Shown: in pieces, positions 14,921 through 27,602 of the stretch | How positions within the stretch are numbered: position 1 is the first letter of the stretch | Layout of the letters: each line of letters opens with the position of its first letter | Program-made: the position numbers and the translations under genes | The notes under the pieces: model-generated | What the model saw: only the letters and a program-made list of their open reading frames with translations | The model's database searches: none | What the model was told of the DNA's origin: nothing | DNA from: Rhopalosiphum padi | Taxonomy: Eukaryota; Arthropoda; Insecta; Hemiptera; Aphididae | Reading direction: 5' to 3' | NCBI RefSeq assembly: GCF_020882245.1 | Contig: NC_083599.1 | Span: 76,615,745 to 76,679,744 of the forward strand | DNA length: 64,000 nucleotides

Positions 14921-15894
14921 GTAAGTAAGTAATGCGCATTTTTAGGTACTGCACTGACCTACGTACCTACACAATATACACGTACCTATTACTTGTTTTT
15001 TTTTTTTAATTTATACGATAAAATCTTTACTAGGACACACTACTATAATACCCCTACTTGAGCAATCACTCGAGGCCGATATATTATGTACAAATTTTAT
15101 TCGGTGATTTTCTGATAATTTATCATAATTTTTATCAGTCTATTTTAAGTGCCATAATCTAAGTAGATATCTAAATAGGTTTGATTAATATTCTACATAT
15201 ATAGTACATTACATTCAAACAACTATCGAATAGTCATCAATTTCTCTATAGGTAAGCTACAATACTATTTCTCAAGTTAAAAACAATTTTCTTTTTCTTT
15301 AGTTTCAAATTTGAGTACAAGATATTTTTAATTTTGATAATAAAATAATAAAATGTAATTACATCTGGGTAAGCTGTTAAAAATTTGCTTACATATTTTT
15401 TAAAAGGTTATTCTTGTCTTATTAGAATGAAAATTAAGTTGGGTATAAAACAATAATTGTTTTATGTTACCCATAGCATTTAAATAAATGATCAATGTTT
15501 ATTTAAAGAAGTAACTATGCATGTGGTTAAACTGTATTTTGGAAACTAATAATTAAAGCTTAGTTATTATCTACCTATTAACTACCTAATGCTTATTCAT
15601 TATTCTTATAATATATATTTGTTATACTTATAACTTATAAGTGATCATAAATAAAATATACTTTGTACAGGATGTCCTGTGAGATTTACAAACATTTTCT
15701 GGGGGGGGGCAAAGTTAGGGTTTGAGGAGAAATATATTTAGGGCAAATAATCTAATCTAATGTTTTTATAATGGTAACTATTATTCATATAACCACTTTC
15801 AATTTGTTGTAAATATCTTAAAACATTAAATTAAAAAATAATTTTGAAAAAGCCAGGGAGAGCAAATGATGCTCCTCCTTCTGGGTGCCTATGA

Positions 15895-16861
15895 TGCAAT
15901 CATAATGAAATAATGGAGATATCATAATCATAGGCGGAACTAGACATTTTCATTAGACTGGACCACTCATGAGAGTCATTTGCACCTATCATACCCAAAG
16001 GAAAAGGTGGAGGGCGATAGGGAACAACAATGTTTTTTATTACAATACTTATGTATAAATAATTACTTATGTTAATAAGTAATTATTGATGTTGTAATGT
16101 TATAAATCTAAAATTGTATCACTTTTAGTTTAAACTTAAATCTTACATGTAAAATACTGATACTAAATATATTTTAAACATTTAAACTATTCTATTTATT
16201 ACATACAATTAATTTCTCAATTTTTTTTTGCATTTATACCTAATTTATTTTATTACATTTAAAATAATATGTTCTCAGGAAATGTACCTATACATTATAC
16301 GGAGCCAATTAGCCTGGGCCATGGCCCCAGTTGGCCCAGGCCATAGTTCCTTCCATGATCATAATTATTATGTTTTGACTCTCAAGGACTAAAAATATTT
16401 CATATTTTAATTTAATTTAATGTTTTGGTATAAAAATCAAAGATAATCATTTAGTAGTTTATTTTTCTGAAAATGTTGACGATTCAACATTTTTTTTTTA
16501 GTTTTGAGAATATTTTTGTATTGTTATACAGGCACGAGTCTGCGGGCTACATGTTTGATAACACTGGCACTTATGGTAACAAATAATTCACAACTTTTTT
16601 CGAAAGAGTTGAAACTAAAAAAAATATTGAAAATCATGAGATTAATGAAAATACAATATTGAAACGTCATAATTTTCAAAAAAATAAACCATAAAATGGC
16701 TTTCTTTGATTTTTTTTAAATAATTAAATAAAAAATAATTTTTTTACTTTTTACTAAAATATTAAATTAAATTAAAATATGTAATACTTGTAATCCTTGT
16801 CTCTACAAGTCTTATAAAACAAAAAAATTATGATATCTCCATTATTTTAAGAGATATTGCA
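15895..16861. mobile_element. Inverted-repeat-bounded element, about 970 bp, class uncertain
   Basis: A perfect 20-bp inverted repeat lies at 15909-15928 (AATAATGGAGATATCATAAT) and 16827-16846. A matching TGCAAT / ATTGCA pair sits just outside at 15895-15900 and 16856-16861. The interior includes a GC-rich hairpin at 16312-16341 and other patchy GC-richer segments, with no coding frame. This is the layout of a decayed DNA transposon. No clear target duplication was found, so the exact ends are uncertain. Confidence 0.45.
16312..16341. repeat. GC-rich 10-bp perfect hairpin
   Basis: GCCTGGGCCA at 16312-16321 pairs perfectly with TGGCCCAGGC at 16332-16341 across a 10-base loop. It stands out in very AT-rich DNA and sits inside the inverted-repeat-bounded element. 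It is probably a sub-terminal hairpin of a transposon. Confidence 0.7.
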
Positions 16862-17271
16862 ATGGGTTACCTGTATATAAACAATAATTATTGTTTATAG
16901 GATTTTGAAATTAGCACTATGAAAATTAATTCTGATTTACAATAATTGAGTCATTTAAGTATTCTGCTTGTTTATTTTTATGCTTAGAAAATAAACTTTC
17001 TTCTATCCCAACAATTTTTCCTTGATTTTTTGCCTCAATTCTGAAACACAAATAGTTATTTCGCTACACCGAAATATTTTTGTTTATTTAACAATTTTTT
17101 GTTGCACAATATAATAGTAGTTAACTCTTCTGTCTAAGCAAAAATAAATCCATGTATCTGTAATAAATGAATGATGACAGTGTTATTAACTATAACCTTT
17201 TTTGAAAATTTTTAAATTACATTTTCATAATATGAGTTTTCCAAAGTATAGTTATTAGTTTTACTAATTAA

Positions 17272-18223
17272 TAGGGCTCGGAAGTTGTTGCATTTGCATG
17301 ATTTTTTTGAACCGTTAGATTTATTGCTAAGTGAGCTAGAAATTCATTCCAAGACACCACGAAAAACATATCAAAATTTTTTAGTGCATATTTTTGCATA
17401 TTTGGTGATTTTTAGATTTTAGAGCATATTTCTTAATTTTACAATTTTTTAGAGCATATTTTATAATTTATGGAGATTCCATATGAAAATTTGTAAATTT
17501 GTAAATAAAAAAAATAAATACATTCATATTGAGAGACCTTACTAGATATTCTTGTATCGTATTTTTCAAATTTCTATTTGATATTAAAAACAATGTTTTT
17601 CCCCTATAAAAATATAATGTATATATATTTATAAATTACAACTACAGCTATCTTCATCTAAAATAGAATATTATACAAATTTAAAAATAGAAACAACAGC
17701 TATCGAAATACGACGATTTTCTATAAATACTTTTCTAGGAAAATAACTCATTGATTACTGTTAATGGCATTAATAGATCTACTGCTAAACCGCTTAGATG
17801 TTTTTGTCAGTTCCGGCTTATACGTCCGTCTTATCTGTTGTAGTTGTACGCGTCGTTCTTGTTTTAATTACCTACTTATATTATTTTTAATTCATTATGC
17901 CGAAAACCAAACAATTTGCGACAAATCGTTTGAATAGTTTTGTTTTGGAATATGGTACGGATATATTCAAAACCGACGGAAGTATTTTATTCTGTAAGTT
18001 ATGTGAAGTGAAGGTCAATTATGATTAAAAAAATTAAAATAAATATTATTTATATAACTTTGCTTTTTTTTTATTTATAAATTTAAAAAAAATATTTGTG
18101 AAAATTAAAATGTGTAAAATAATTAAATATAAGTGCATATTTTTAGAGCATATTTGTACTTTTTTAAGTGCATAAGTGCATGCATATTTAGTACTTTTTT
18201 AGTGCATTAAGTTCCGAGCCTTA
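17272..18223. mobile_element. hAT-type transposon, non-autonomous, 952 bp
   Basis: Imperfect terminal inverted repeats TAGGGCTCGGAA (left) and TAAGGCTCGGAA (right, reverse complement) are flanked by the same 8-bp word CTAATTAA at 17264-17271 and 18224-18231. An 8-bp target duplication is the hallmark of the hAT superfamily. Sub-terminal DNA is rich in GCATATTT and AGTGCAT words in both halves, as expected of transposase binding repeats. Inside is a 43-codon reading frame resembling the start of a BED-type zinc-finger / CGGBP1-like protein. There is no room for a full transposase, so the copy cannot mobilise itself. The intact target duplication suggests a fairly recent insertion. Its left end is closely similar to the right end of the element at 46.6-47.3 kb. 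Confidence 0.85.
17897..18028 (+). pseudogene. Truncated CGGBP1-like / BED zinc-finger open frame inside a hAT element
   Basis: The frame starts at an ATG and encodes 43 residues before TAA. It begins MPKTKQFATNRLNSF and ends FCKLCEVKVNYD. The pattern of a basic N-terminus, then 'DGSILFCKLCE' with the two cysteines of a zinc knuckle, matches the start of CGGBP1-like proteins and hAT transposases, whose N-terminal finger is CxxC...HxxxxH/C. Here the frame stops just after the CxxC pair, so the second half of the finger and all catalytic domains are missing. The remainder of the element is AT-rich and non-coding. I read it as the remnant first exon of an internally deleted hAT-derived gene. A splice from this exon to a distant one is not excluded, but no good donor is seen before the stop. 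Confidence 0.5.
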
Positions 18224-18570
18224 CTAATTAATAACCATTCTTATATTGTCTTTGGGTATGTAAAATACCAGGTTCCTAAAGCAGCTTTACTGCTTCTTCT
18301 TTAATCTTAGGTAGAGGGATCATAATATTCCCATAATATTAATATTTAATAAATATAAATTGACAGTGAAGGTTTATCCTGAAAATGGGCCTGTGTGCAA
18401 AACAAAAAAAAGGTTAATAGGTATTTTTTTTTACTTTTTCGTATATAACTGTATTTATTTAATTTTATTTTTTTTTGTGGGATGTTGAGCAATAATGGAC
18501 CCCACCAAGCCGAGGGCCCGTGGCATTTGCACACATAGCACACATGTATGACACACCACTGATTTATTAT

Positions 18571-19240
18571 TAGGGCTAGGATTTATATGCAATAAAAACC
18601 AAAAATATATACATATATATGTAATTAAAATGGCCAAAATATGAAGTATAAAATAAGAAAAATTTAAAATTATGTTAACGTGTAAAATTAAAATTAAATT
18701 TTTATTAATTTTTGAATAATATACAATTAATTATTTTTAATTTCTAATCAGTTTAATTAAAAAAATATAAAATATAAAGATATTCTTACCACCACACAAA
18801 TGCAAGTACTGACACTGTTGAAAATTTGTAAATATATTTTGTTTAATAATTGTTGAATATAAAATATAATCTAAGATCATTGATGTATAGTTATCGAACA
18901 GAAACAAAAAAGATTAACTATAATCAAGTTTAATACTTTCATATACTCATTTCCTATATGCATTATTCACTTACAATTTTTACGAGTACTATTATCGAAG
19001 TATAAATATTAAATATGTATATAATACTACTAAACTACCAAAATTGTCAACATTTACAAAATATGTAAAAAAAAAAAATGCAGACATTTTACAAATAATG
19101 TTAAAATATGTATTTATGACAAAATATGTAAAAATATGTTTTATTTTATTGCAAATCACATGAAATGAATTAATCATTCGTAATACTTAATTTATCATGT
19201 TTTAGTAAAAATATGTATTTACATAAAAATCCCAGCCCTA
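18571..19240. mobile_element. hAT-like MITE, about 670 bp (TAGGGCTAGGATTT family)
   Basis: Left end TAGGGCTAGGATTTATATG and right end (reverse complement) TAGGGCTGGGATTTTTATG form imperfect terminal inverted repeats. The interior is AT-rich with repeated ATATGTAAAAATATG words and no coding frame. The ends match the 23.48-24.38 kb element, so both belong to one family. No exact target duplication remains, which suggests an older insertion. Confidence 0.65.
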
Positions 19241-21225
19241 AGTGATTACTGTACAGAAATCATAGTGAGACTAAGTGAGTAAACTACTTTTAACTAGTGA
19301 GTACATTTAATACACAGGAAAAATATTCATATAAACATATAATATAATGATTGTAAATTGGGGCATTGGAATATGGCACATGGACATTGTTAAGATTGCG
19401 GTAGTCGCGATAATAGCTATAGTCTCGTCTACAAACAAAAACAGGAAAACCGCCCAACTTTGAAAAGCTATATCTCGCTAAAAAATTAATGAAAAATAAT
19501 AATTTTGACGTTAAAATTCATAAAAAAAAAATAGCCCTATTAATTTAATAAATATGGATTGCCATTTGAAAATCAATAGTTGATAGTGGTTTCACTATGA
19601 AATAAAAGAGTGAACAAAATAAAAGTTTCATACAGTTTGAGCAAAGCATGTAACAAAATATTTTAAAAAATCAATATTTGACGAAATAATGAGTGTTTAA
19701 TGATAAAATAATCGACCTGTATAAACAATTCTAGAGAATACTTATAACAGTTATTACTTATTACTTATAAGTTATCATACATGACTTTTATTTTTTTAAA
19801 CTAATTTATAAATCTATATTCATTATTTATTTTTAGATAAGGAAGTTAACAGTAACCATATAGATATATTCCAAATTGTTCTTTAATAACTTCATAACAC
19901 ATATAATTGAAATGTTAATTTATATTTGATAACACCATTAATATGATTTTGATTAAATTGGCAGTACTTTTATTTATGAATTTATGATCACTCTTTATTA
20001 TACGATAAGCTCATGAAATATTTAGTAACGTAAGAAATAATTATACTAATGAAACGTTTGAAAATACAGTTAGTTTATTATAATAAATGCAATCTTACCT
20101 ATAAATAATTGTATGTTATTAATTATTTTATATTATTAACCTGTCAATGGTCATGATATGTGCACAAACACAATCACATTTGAATTTATTTAGACACAAT
20201 AGTGTACTACTGACTAGTTTCTTGAATATTTCATCTGAAACTATTAATACCTTCAATTGATTTATTTACTTTCATAAATAAAATTAAATGATACAATTTT
20301 ATGATTCTAGAATCTATTAAATTAGTAATTTAAACTAAAAAGTTATTTAGTTATGAAGAACTTATCACCACTTCTATTGTTATTTTAATTTTATTTTTTA
20401 TTGTTGGGATTATTATTGTTTTGTATCTAAAAATGGTTAATAATACAAAATATCATTGTATAAGGTCTAGAAATGAATATGTAACAATATATTTTTCTGT
20501 TCATCCTTAAAACTAAATGTGTCATTATTATTAGATTTTTTATGATTATATAATAAATAATAATAACATTTTTTAAAACTAAATTATCTAAACTTGAAGA
20601 GTAAAATATTCTTGTATACAGATATTTCTTCAATAGCGGTACTGCATAAACTTATCATTTTATAAATAATATTAGGTTTTTCCTCAAAAAGCACTCTATA
20701 ATTTGTATAAAAAAATCAAATTATTTAATAGACAATATTAAGTGATAAATTGGGTTTTTAATCAAATATTAGTCATCTAGATTAATTAATGTAATACAAT
20801 AAATTCTTTATAATATTAAGTATAAATATAAATTATATTATTCAGTGTATAATTACAATGTATGATTACTAGCCAATAGATAATAATTAATCTTTTATAT
20901 TTTTATTTGTTTCAACTCAAAAATTTTAAAATATGAATTTATAAAAACGTAAAATTCTTGTAGGCACATTATATATAATTCTTTCTATTATGCAAAGATC
21001 CTAAAAAAACTATATGTTATCAACCTTGTAGTCTTTGAATAATTATTTAAAACTTAACTTCCTAATTTAACTTACATTTTAAATCACTAAAGATAATCGT
21101 ATTTTAAATTTAAATTACAAATTATGAATAACTTAAGTCACCTGTGAAAAATAATCACTCATTTCATAACTAATATTACTATTAATTGATTGAGTTATAA
21201 GTAAATTATTTACTATTTATTTCAG

Positions 21226-21251
21226 GCAGTTCATAGTATAATTGATAAACA
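21226..21251 (+). other. 5'-UTR part of VAMP7 exon 2
   Basis: Follows the acceptor TTTATTTCAG and runs 26 bases to the start codon. No ATG precedes the VAMP7 start in it. Confidence 0.6.
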
Positions 21252-22739
21252 ATGCCACTCTTCTACAGTGTAGTAGCCAGAGGTATGGTCGTGCTAGCCA
21301 AGCATGCCAACTACCAGGGCAATTTTGGAGAAATTCTGGAAGGTGTTTTAATCCAGATTGGACCAGAAAACAAAAAACAAAGTTTACTACATGACCGTTA
21401 CTTGTATCATTACATTTGTGAAGATCAGATAGTTTATATGTGTATCACAGATGATGTAAGTTTTTACATTAATTATTTTAGTAAGATAAAATAAAATTAT
21501 AATAAAATATATTATATATATGAATATATGTAATTAATCACATTGTCATATAACAAATTAATATTATATATTTCAGTATAAAAAAAAATTAATTTGTGTA
21601 TTATTAAGTTTTATGATCAAGTACATTATAGTTTAATTATTTTTATGTATTTATAGGAATTCCAAAGATCCAAAGCATTTTTTTTCTTAAATGAAATAAA
21701 ACGAAGATTTCAAGCTACATATGGTCATCGAGCATCCAATGCTATTGCATATGCTATGAATTCTGAGTTTGCTCCAATACTCGCTTCTGAAATGGTATAA
21801 AACATTGTATACTATAAAAAATCTTTATTTCAAAGATAATAAAAAATGTCTTTTTCACAGAAACGATTTTCTAGTCCAAACGAATTTGATACATTATCTA
21901 AAGTACATGGAGAACTAGATGAATTAAAAGACATAATGGTTCGAAATATTGGTAAATAGATAAATCTTTACAACTATGTATTTTAATTTAAACAATAAAT
22001 TACTATTATTTTCAGACAGTGTAGCTCTTCGTGGAGAAAAGCTTGAACTGTTGGTTAATAAAACTGAAAACTTATGTTCGCAATCCATGAATTTCAGAGT
22101 ACAAAGTCGTACTCTACAGCGTTCATTATTCTGGAAAAATGTCAAAATATATGTTTTATTTATAGCTGTAGGACTTGTAAGTAAAATATTTATATCATAT
22201 AATAATTGTCATAGACTTTAAATAGTATAGTTAAAAGTTTAATAAATAATCTATAAATTTACATAATAGAAAAAAAGGCTTAAAAATTACATATTAAACT
22301 TGTTAAATTGGTAAAAAAAAATCTAATTATGTTTATTAAATAATTTTAATTTCAAATATTATTACACACTTATCATTTTTGACAAGCAATTATCAAAAAC
22401 ATCTAAATTTAATAAGGAATTCAGTTGTTTCCTTATTGTAATTTTATAGTTACTAAAATTCAAATCTAATGTCTGATCTGACTTTTATAATGTATTACAG
22501 ATCTTTAATATGAAATATTCATAATATTTAAGAATACAATTAGATTACTTATGTTATTTCTTCTTCTGAAAGTGCTTGAATAAAATTTTTTATAAAACAA
22601 GTAGCAAGATTTTAAAATTTTTTAATTTGAATATTTTTCAGCAACACATTTAAAATTATCTAAACAATTTTTTTTCCAGGCTATTATCTATTTCATTACT
22701 GCATTCTTCTGTGGATCACTTGCTCTCAATTGTAGTTAA
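21252..22739 (+). CDS. Vamp7: Vesicle-associated membrane protein 7-like R-SNARE (longin), 217 aa, five coding exons
   Basis: Coding exons by phase and splice signals: 21252-21455, 21657-21794, 21861-21951, 22016-22176, 22680-22739, giving 217 residues plus stop (the family is about 220). An N-terminal longin domain (about residues 1-120, starting MPLFYSVVARGMVVLAKHA) is followed by a SNARE coiled coil (about 125-185). It carries the zero-layer arginine in DIMVRNID, which defines an R-SNARE, and the downstream 'LRGEKLELLVNKTENL' stretch. A single C-terminal membrane anchor (about 190-212) and a short lumenal tail ending NCS close the protein. VAMP7 drives fusion of late endosomes and lysosomes with each other and with the plasma membrane, pairing with Q-SNAREs; the longin domain folds back to autoinhibit it. 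The start is supported by being the first ATG after the acceptor and by the conserved longin N-terminus. Its start appears to lie 6 kb upstream in a CpG-rich block. Nothing looks broken. Confidence 0.95.
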
Positions 22740-23479
22740 TTAATAATTTTAATGAATTTATAATATATTTTTTATTTTTTATGTATACTTATACCAATAC
22801 AACGTCTCAAATTTTATATTTACATGAAAGTTACAATATCTATGCTTAAAACTTATTTATACTTTATTATTGTAAAATTTAATTATTATAGATTACTTTT
22901 GTTATATCTTTTTAGTCAATTGTTAATTGTTATGTACATGTTAGGCGTTGAAATATTGTGATAAAATATACTATTGTAAAATCAATTATTCTATAATCAA
23001 TTTTTACTATAAAAATAGTCTTTTATGTGACAAATTGTATTTTATTTATATTAAAATCTGTTCAATTTTTTTTTCTTTTTTAATTAGAATAATTTATTTG
23101 GTTAGTAAGCAGTTATTTTTTCTAACTCAAGAACAAAATATTTCACTAGAATAATCAAAAATCACTAAATTTTCTACATAAATACAGTACATAATATGCC
23201 ATTTTAAAATGTTGTAATTTTTATTTAGTTAACAACTTTACATGGCTTTAAATAAGTTTTTAATATTTTATTTCCATATCAAAACTAAGTTTAGAAAATC
23301 ACTTTATATTTTATTTTATTGAGTGATTTACTATTAAAATTATATAATAATTATTACGTGTTAGTTTAATTTATTATCTACAATTTACTTATAAATAATG
23401 ATCTTACATTTGTATGGCCATTGGTGTTTGACAGAACAACTTAAAACAAACATGTTAAACATAAATTATCAATTATAAA

Positions 23480-24377
23480 TAGGACTAGGATTTCTATCCA
23501 GTAAAAAATTGTAAAATATGCAAAAACAATTTTTTTTTTTAATATTTGTTTATATTATTATATTTTATTACAGCGATTCTCCAACTGTGGTATGTGAAAA
23601 ACTACATAGTGGTACGCGGATAACCGCCTTTGGATAATAAACCTATTCAATTATTTAATACATATCTTATTTTAAAAAATTAATAAATAAAATATAATTA
23701 TACTGTAGATGTAGTATTTTACTGCCTTATTATTTAAAATAAATGTATTTAACTGTACAATTTGGAATTTAGATCGTTCTAGTTATTAGTGGTATGCGAC
23801 TGATTGATTTTACCTAAGTAATATGTAAAAAAAAAGTTTGAGAACCACTGATTTATTACATTAAAATATATTAGTTTATGTTATTATTTATTATTTTGCT
23901 ATTAGTATATGTTTTTTTAAATTTTCTAATGTGAATGACCAACGGTTAGATTGAAGAATAGATTTATATTGACTGAAACTTGTTGAAGCATATTTAAACA
24001 ACACAATTTGTCCTAGATTTAAAATAATATTAACATATTTTTTCATATTCACTGTTTATAATGCTACAAATTTTTATAAATGTTTTGAATCCCTTATTCT
24101 TCTTTAGTACAAAGTCCATTTTAGTTTAGATAAGTAGTGTATTTATGATAATTCAACAAATAATCCAATAGTTATAGACATTAATTAAATATATACCATT
24201 TAAAATTAAAAAAATTATCATAAATGTATAATGTACAATTATATGCATTATGTAAAAAATATGCATAAACAATTGTTCTATTTAATTGAGAATAAGCCAA
24301 ATTGTGGACATATCTGACAATCAATCAATTCGGATTCAAGTTAAAAAACATGCAAATGCAGAGAAATCCTAGCCCTA
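23480..24377. mobile_element. hAT-type element, 898 bp, with a second hAT nested inside
   Basis: Terminal inverted repeats TAGGACTAGGATTTCT (left) and TAGGGCTAGGATTTCT (right, reverse complement) are flanked by a perfect 8-bp duplication ATTATAAA at 23472-23479 and 24378-24385. No transposase frame is present. The element belongs to the same family as 18571-19240. A smaller element with different ends (23571-23850) lies inside it, so its own length before that insertion was about 610 bp, close to the 670 bp of its relative. Confidence 0.85.
23571..23850. mobile_element. Nested hAT MITE, 280 bp (CAGTGGTTCTC family)
   Basis: Ends CAGCGATTCTCCAACT and, reverse-complemented, CAGTGGTTCTCAAACT are imperfect inverted repeats. 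CAGNGGTTCTCAAAC with GTGGTACGCGG just inside is typical of Charlie/hAT-type elements. The flanks TTTTATTA and ATTTATTA differ at one base out of eight, which fits an aged target duplication. It has no coding capacity. Confidence 0.75.
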
Positions 24378-26707
24378 ATTATAAAATATTTTTTACAAAT
24401 TAATAACAATTATTTCTGGGAAAGTAGATATTGAAATATATTGAAATATTTTTCTCTCCAACATCATTACAAAACAAAATTAAAAGTTTTATTCATTATT
24501 ATTTTTTTCACTTTTTTTTCCAATGATCCTGGTGGCTTGCAGACTACATAAAAAGATTCGAGAGCCGCATATTTTATATTCTTGGTTTAAAATAATAACC
24601 ATTTTATTAGAACCTGTCAGTGTGGGGAAACTGGAAGATGAAAACAGATATTCAAGGTACAAAAAAAAATTAATTTGACTACATTAGGCATTATAAATTA
24701 ATAAATGATTTTTATTTGTTCATTTATTAAAATAATAAAATAAAAAAATAATTTTAATATTTATAATAAAATTCTAAGGTTAGGTAGTGCATATGAAAAA
24801 CTCATACCTATATTATATTGTATTAAAATGTTAAATTATGATATGTAAGATAAATTTGGCTTGTAGTCTAGCTTAACTTAATACTGGTTGATTTATCTAC
24901 TACATATTAACCCTATTATGTTTAAAATTATTTTATAGTCATTTATATACAATTTACATATTAAGAGGAGAGCAAATAAGCTATGGCCTATAGTGAAAAT
25001 TCTGGTTCAATTTAAATGTATTACAATATATCCATTCATAATTTTAACATAGTCATTAGTGATTATTCAATGAAAATTGGAATTTACGTTTAACTGAAAT
25101 ACTGAAAACGAGTGATGACAGTGATGTACTGATGTTCATGTTATATGTTGTTTTATTATATTTATTATCTATCAACAGATCAATCTATTATCTATGTGAC
25201 TTACATAAAAACTTAGATAATAAATGCTATTAAATTTAAAGTGATTACCATTCATTGTTGTATTGTTGTATAAAACTCAGAAATTAAAGCATGTAAAACT
25301 TGCATATTTTTTAAATGCTGATGATTTATAGCATATCTACTCGTACTTACAAACCTATTCTATAAATGATAATTAATCATTAATACATTTTTAATTTTTT
25401 TATGTATATTAATATTAAATACAAGCAAAAATTAACTCTGTAGTTAAATAAATTGTTTTATGAATGTTTTAAAAAAGCGTTTTATGTAAATGTAATATAC
25501 TACCTAAGTCATTGGGTATATTTTTTATAATTTGCAACTAAAATGGATAATTTTTACATCTTATATATTAATTACTTAATTTTTAGAATCTTGTGCTCTT
25601 AATGTACTTATAATTATCTAGTTACTGTACAATGGCAAAAGCTGCAAACAACTAGATTTACACTTAATTGTTATTAATTTATTGAAAAATATATTTTATA
25701 AAAAATATCCAATTTACCGGTCTTCGAGGTATTTAGTATCAAAATCAATTAAGATAGAATACTTGGATAATTTAAAGTTACTGTAGTTTACGAGTTTTAT
25801 TTACTGGTCTAAATCAAAGGAATGCTGTTCCAAAGCAAAATTAATTACTATTCAAATAGGTAACTACAAATTATTTGAATTTACCTTTCTTTATTTAGGT
25901 ACCCATCTAAGAAATATACTATAATAATTCAAATAAATTTCAACTAAATAATATTGGTTTAACATTTAATCTGATAATATAATTTGAATTTTTTTCTGAT
26001 ATAAAATATTTAAATCAATTGACATTCATGAAACAGCATTAAAAAATAAGAAAATACCTCTACAGGAAACATTTCTTAATGCTAAAATTGAATTAAAAAT
26101 ATTAATTTGTATACCAAATTTTAATGCAATTGAGATAAGATCTTTTTTCTGTATTATAAAAAGTCAACAATAATTATGTAATGACCATTAGCAAATTATC
26201 TATAGGTTGAGGGTCAAAAAAATTGGTAGAAATATAAATAAAATAACTCTCAAGTACTATATTTTCAATGCTTATAGCTAGAAATCCACATTTATGTAAG
26301 TTTTAACTTGCCTACATAAATCATTAACACAATTAAAAAAAATGTTATAGTAGATAGGTTGTTAGTTTAATACATTTCTAGATATTATTTACATGAATTA
26401 TTTTTAGTTATTTTTTTACATTACTTGTTTTTATTTTTATTTATTGTCTTTTAAGTTTAGACATTATTATAATATTATTTTAAAAATGTATAAATTATTT
26501 CTAGGTAAGTACAGTTAAAAATGTATTACCTATTTGAATAATTTTAAATAGTATTTAGTGTTCTTAATATAATAAAATTATAACATGAATAATTTTTAGG
26601 GATTTGTATTGTCCTGATAAAAGAACTATTTGTGAGTACAGTGAATGTGTAAATTCATAACATGTTTCTTATAAATAATAATACTAATAATACTTCAATC
26701 TATAAAC

Positions 26708-26815
26708 CAGTGTTGGAGAATAACTTAACTAAGTTACAAGTTACTGTAATGAAATAAAGTAATTTATTCGTAATTTAAGTAACTTTTTTATAATACAATT
26801 ACTTGTTACTTTACT
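26708..26815. mobile_element. hAT-like terminal fragment (CAGTGTTGGAGAATAAC...)
   Basis: The sequence begins CAGTGTTGGAGAATAAC and continues with repeated AAGTTAC/AGTTACT and GTTACTT words, the usual terminal pattern of a widespread hAT family (CAGTGTTGGG-GTAAC). A matching opposite end was not found by eye, so this is a partial or decayed copy. It may extend to about 27.25 kb, where GTAAGTTAA and ACTTACAACTTACC words recur. Confidence 0.4.
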
Positions 26816-27569
26816 TACTTCTTTTTTAACACATTTTAAGAACCAATTGATAATAAAATAAATAAATCATATTAATTCAATATTTTAAAAATACAATTTT
26901 TGTAATTGCTATTTGACAAAAAAGTTTTATTTATAATATCAAACCTATAATATTTTAGAAAATGCAAATATGTACAATTATTATTTTTAAATTAACATCA
27001 TTTTATACAATTTCATATTTGTGATTATCTTTATTTAGTTAATTTATTAAAAAACTAAATGTTTTATGTTAAATCAATTATTTCAATATAAATATTGAAG
27101 TTACTTAATAAACCAAAAAGTACCTAATGCTTGACCGACCAAATAAAAACAATTAGATATGTAATTTAAAAATAACTTAATTATTTTTTCGTAAGTTAAT
27201 TCATAATATAATATAATATAATTACTTACAACTTACCTAATTAAGTATTTACAGTTCTACATACAGTTATTTTTAAGTTCTATGGTGCATTCAGTTTTAA
27301 AACAACTTTTAAAAATACATCTTATTCTTTATATTTTTTAGAGTGTGCATCATTATCATGATATATCGATATACATGATTAGATTTGAGTAAAAAGAAAT
27401 AGCCCATACTGTAATCAATTCATATACACGCCAATACGGCACACTATTATTCACTACTTGACTATAATGACTTAGTGACTACCATAATCATTCTTATTAT
27501 TTATTATTACATGCTCACAATAATTCATACGTCAATTCACATCGTATTGCCTATATTGAACTCCTTAAA

Positions 27570-27602
27570 TATAAAAGGTTTGCGATCCCTAGAATATCAG
27601 TC
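27570..27602 (+). promoter_or_regulatory. Canonical TATA plus initiator core promoter
   Basis: TATAAAAGG at 27570-27578 lies 29 bases before the central A (27599) of TCAGTC, the arthropod initiator. This spacing is the textbook one for a focused insect promoter, typical of strongly regulated genes such as those for cuticle, salivary or immune products. A following leader is slightly GC-richer (ACGTACCGTCTTCTCTCCG). The gene it would drive cannot be read with certainty; see the candidate micro-exon at 28117-28149. Confidence 0.5.

Larger units (their letters stand above)
14921..21225 (+). other. 5'-UTR intron of the VAMP7-like gene (inferred)
   Basis: Bounded by donor GTAAGTAAGT at 14921 and acceptor TTTATTTCAG ending at 21225. 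The 6.3 kb interior is AT-rich and holds the inverted-repeat-bounded element at 15.9-16.9 kb and hAT-type elements at 17.27-18.22 and 18.57-19.24 kb. The rest (19.25-21.2 kb) shows nothing recognisable beyond a possible old repeat near 19.36-19.6 kb. The splice join is inferred from signals and needs a transcript to confirm. Confidence 0.5.

Noticed and set aside
15668..15690. ACAGGATGTCCTGT palindrome as a transposon terminus
   Set aside because: It is a short self-complementary word with no partner end or duplication found nearby.
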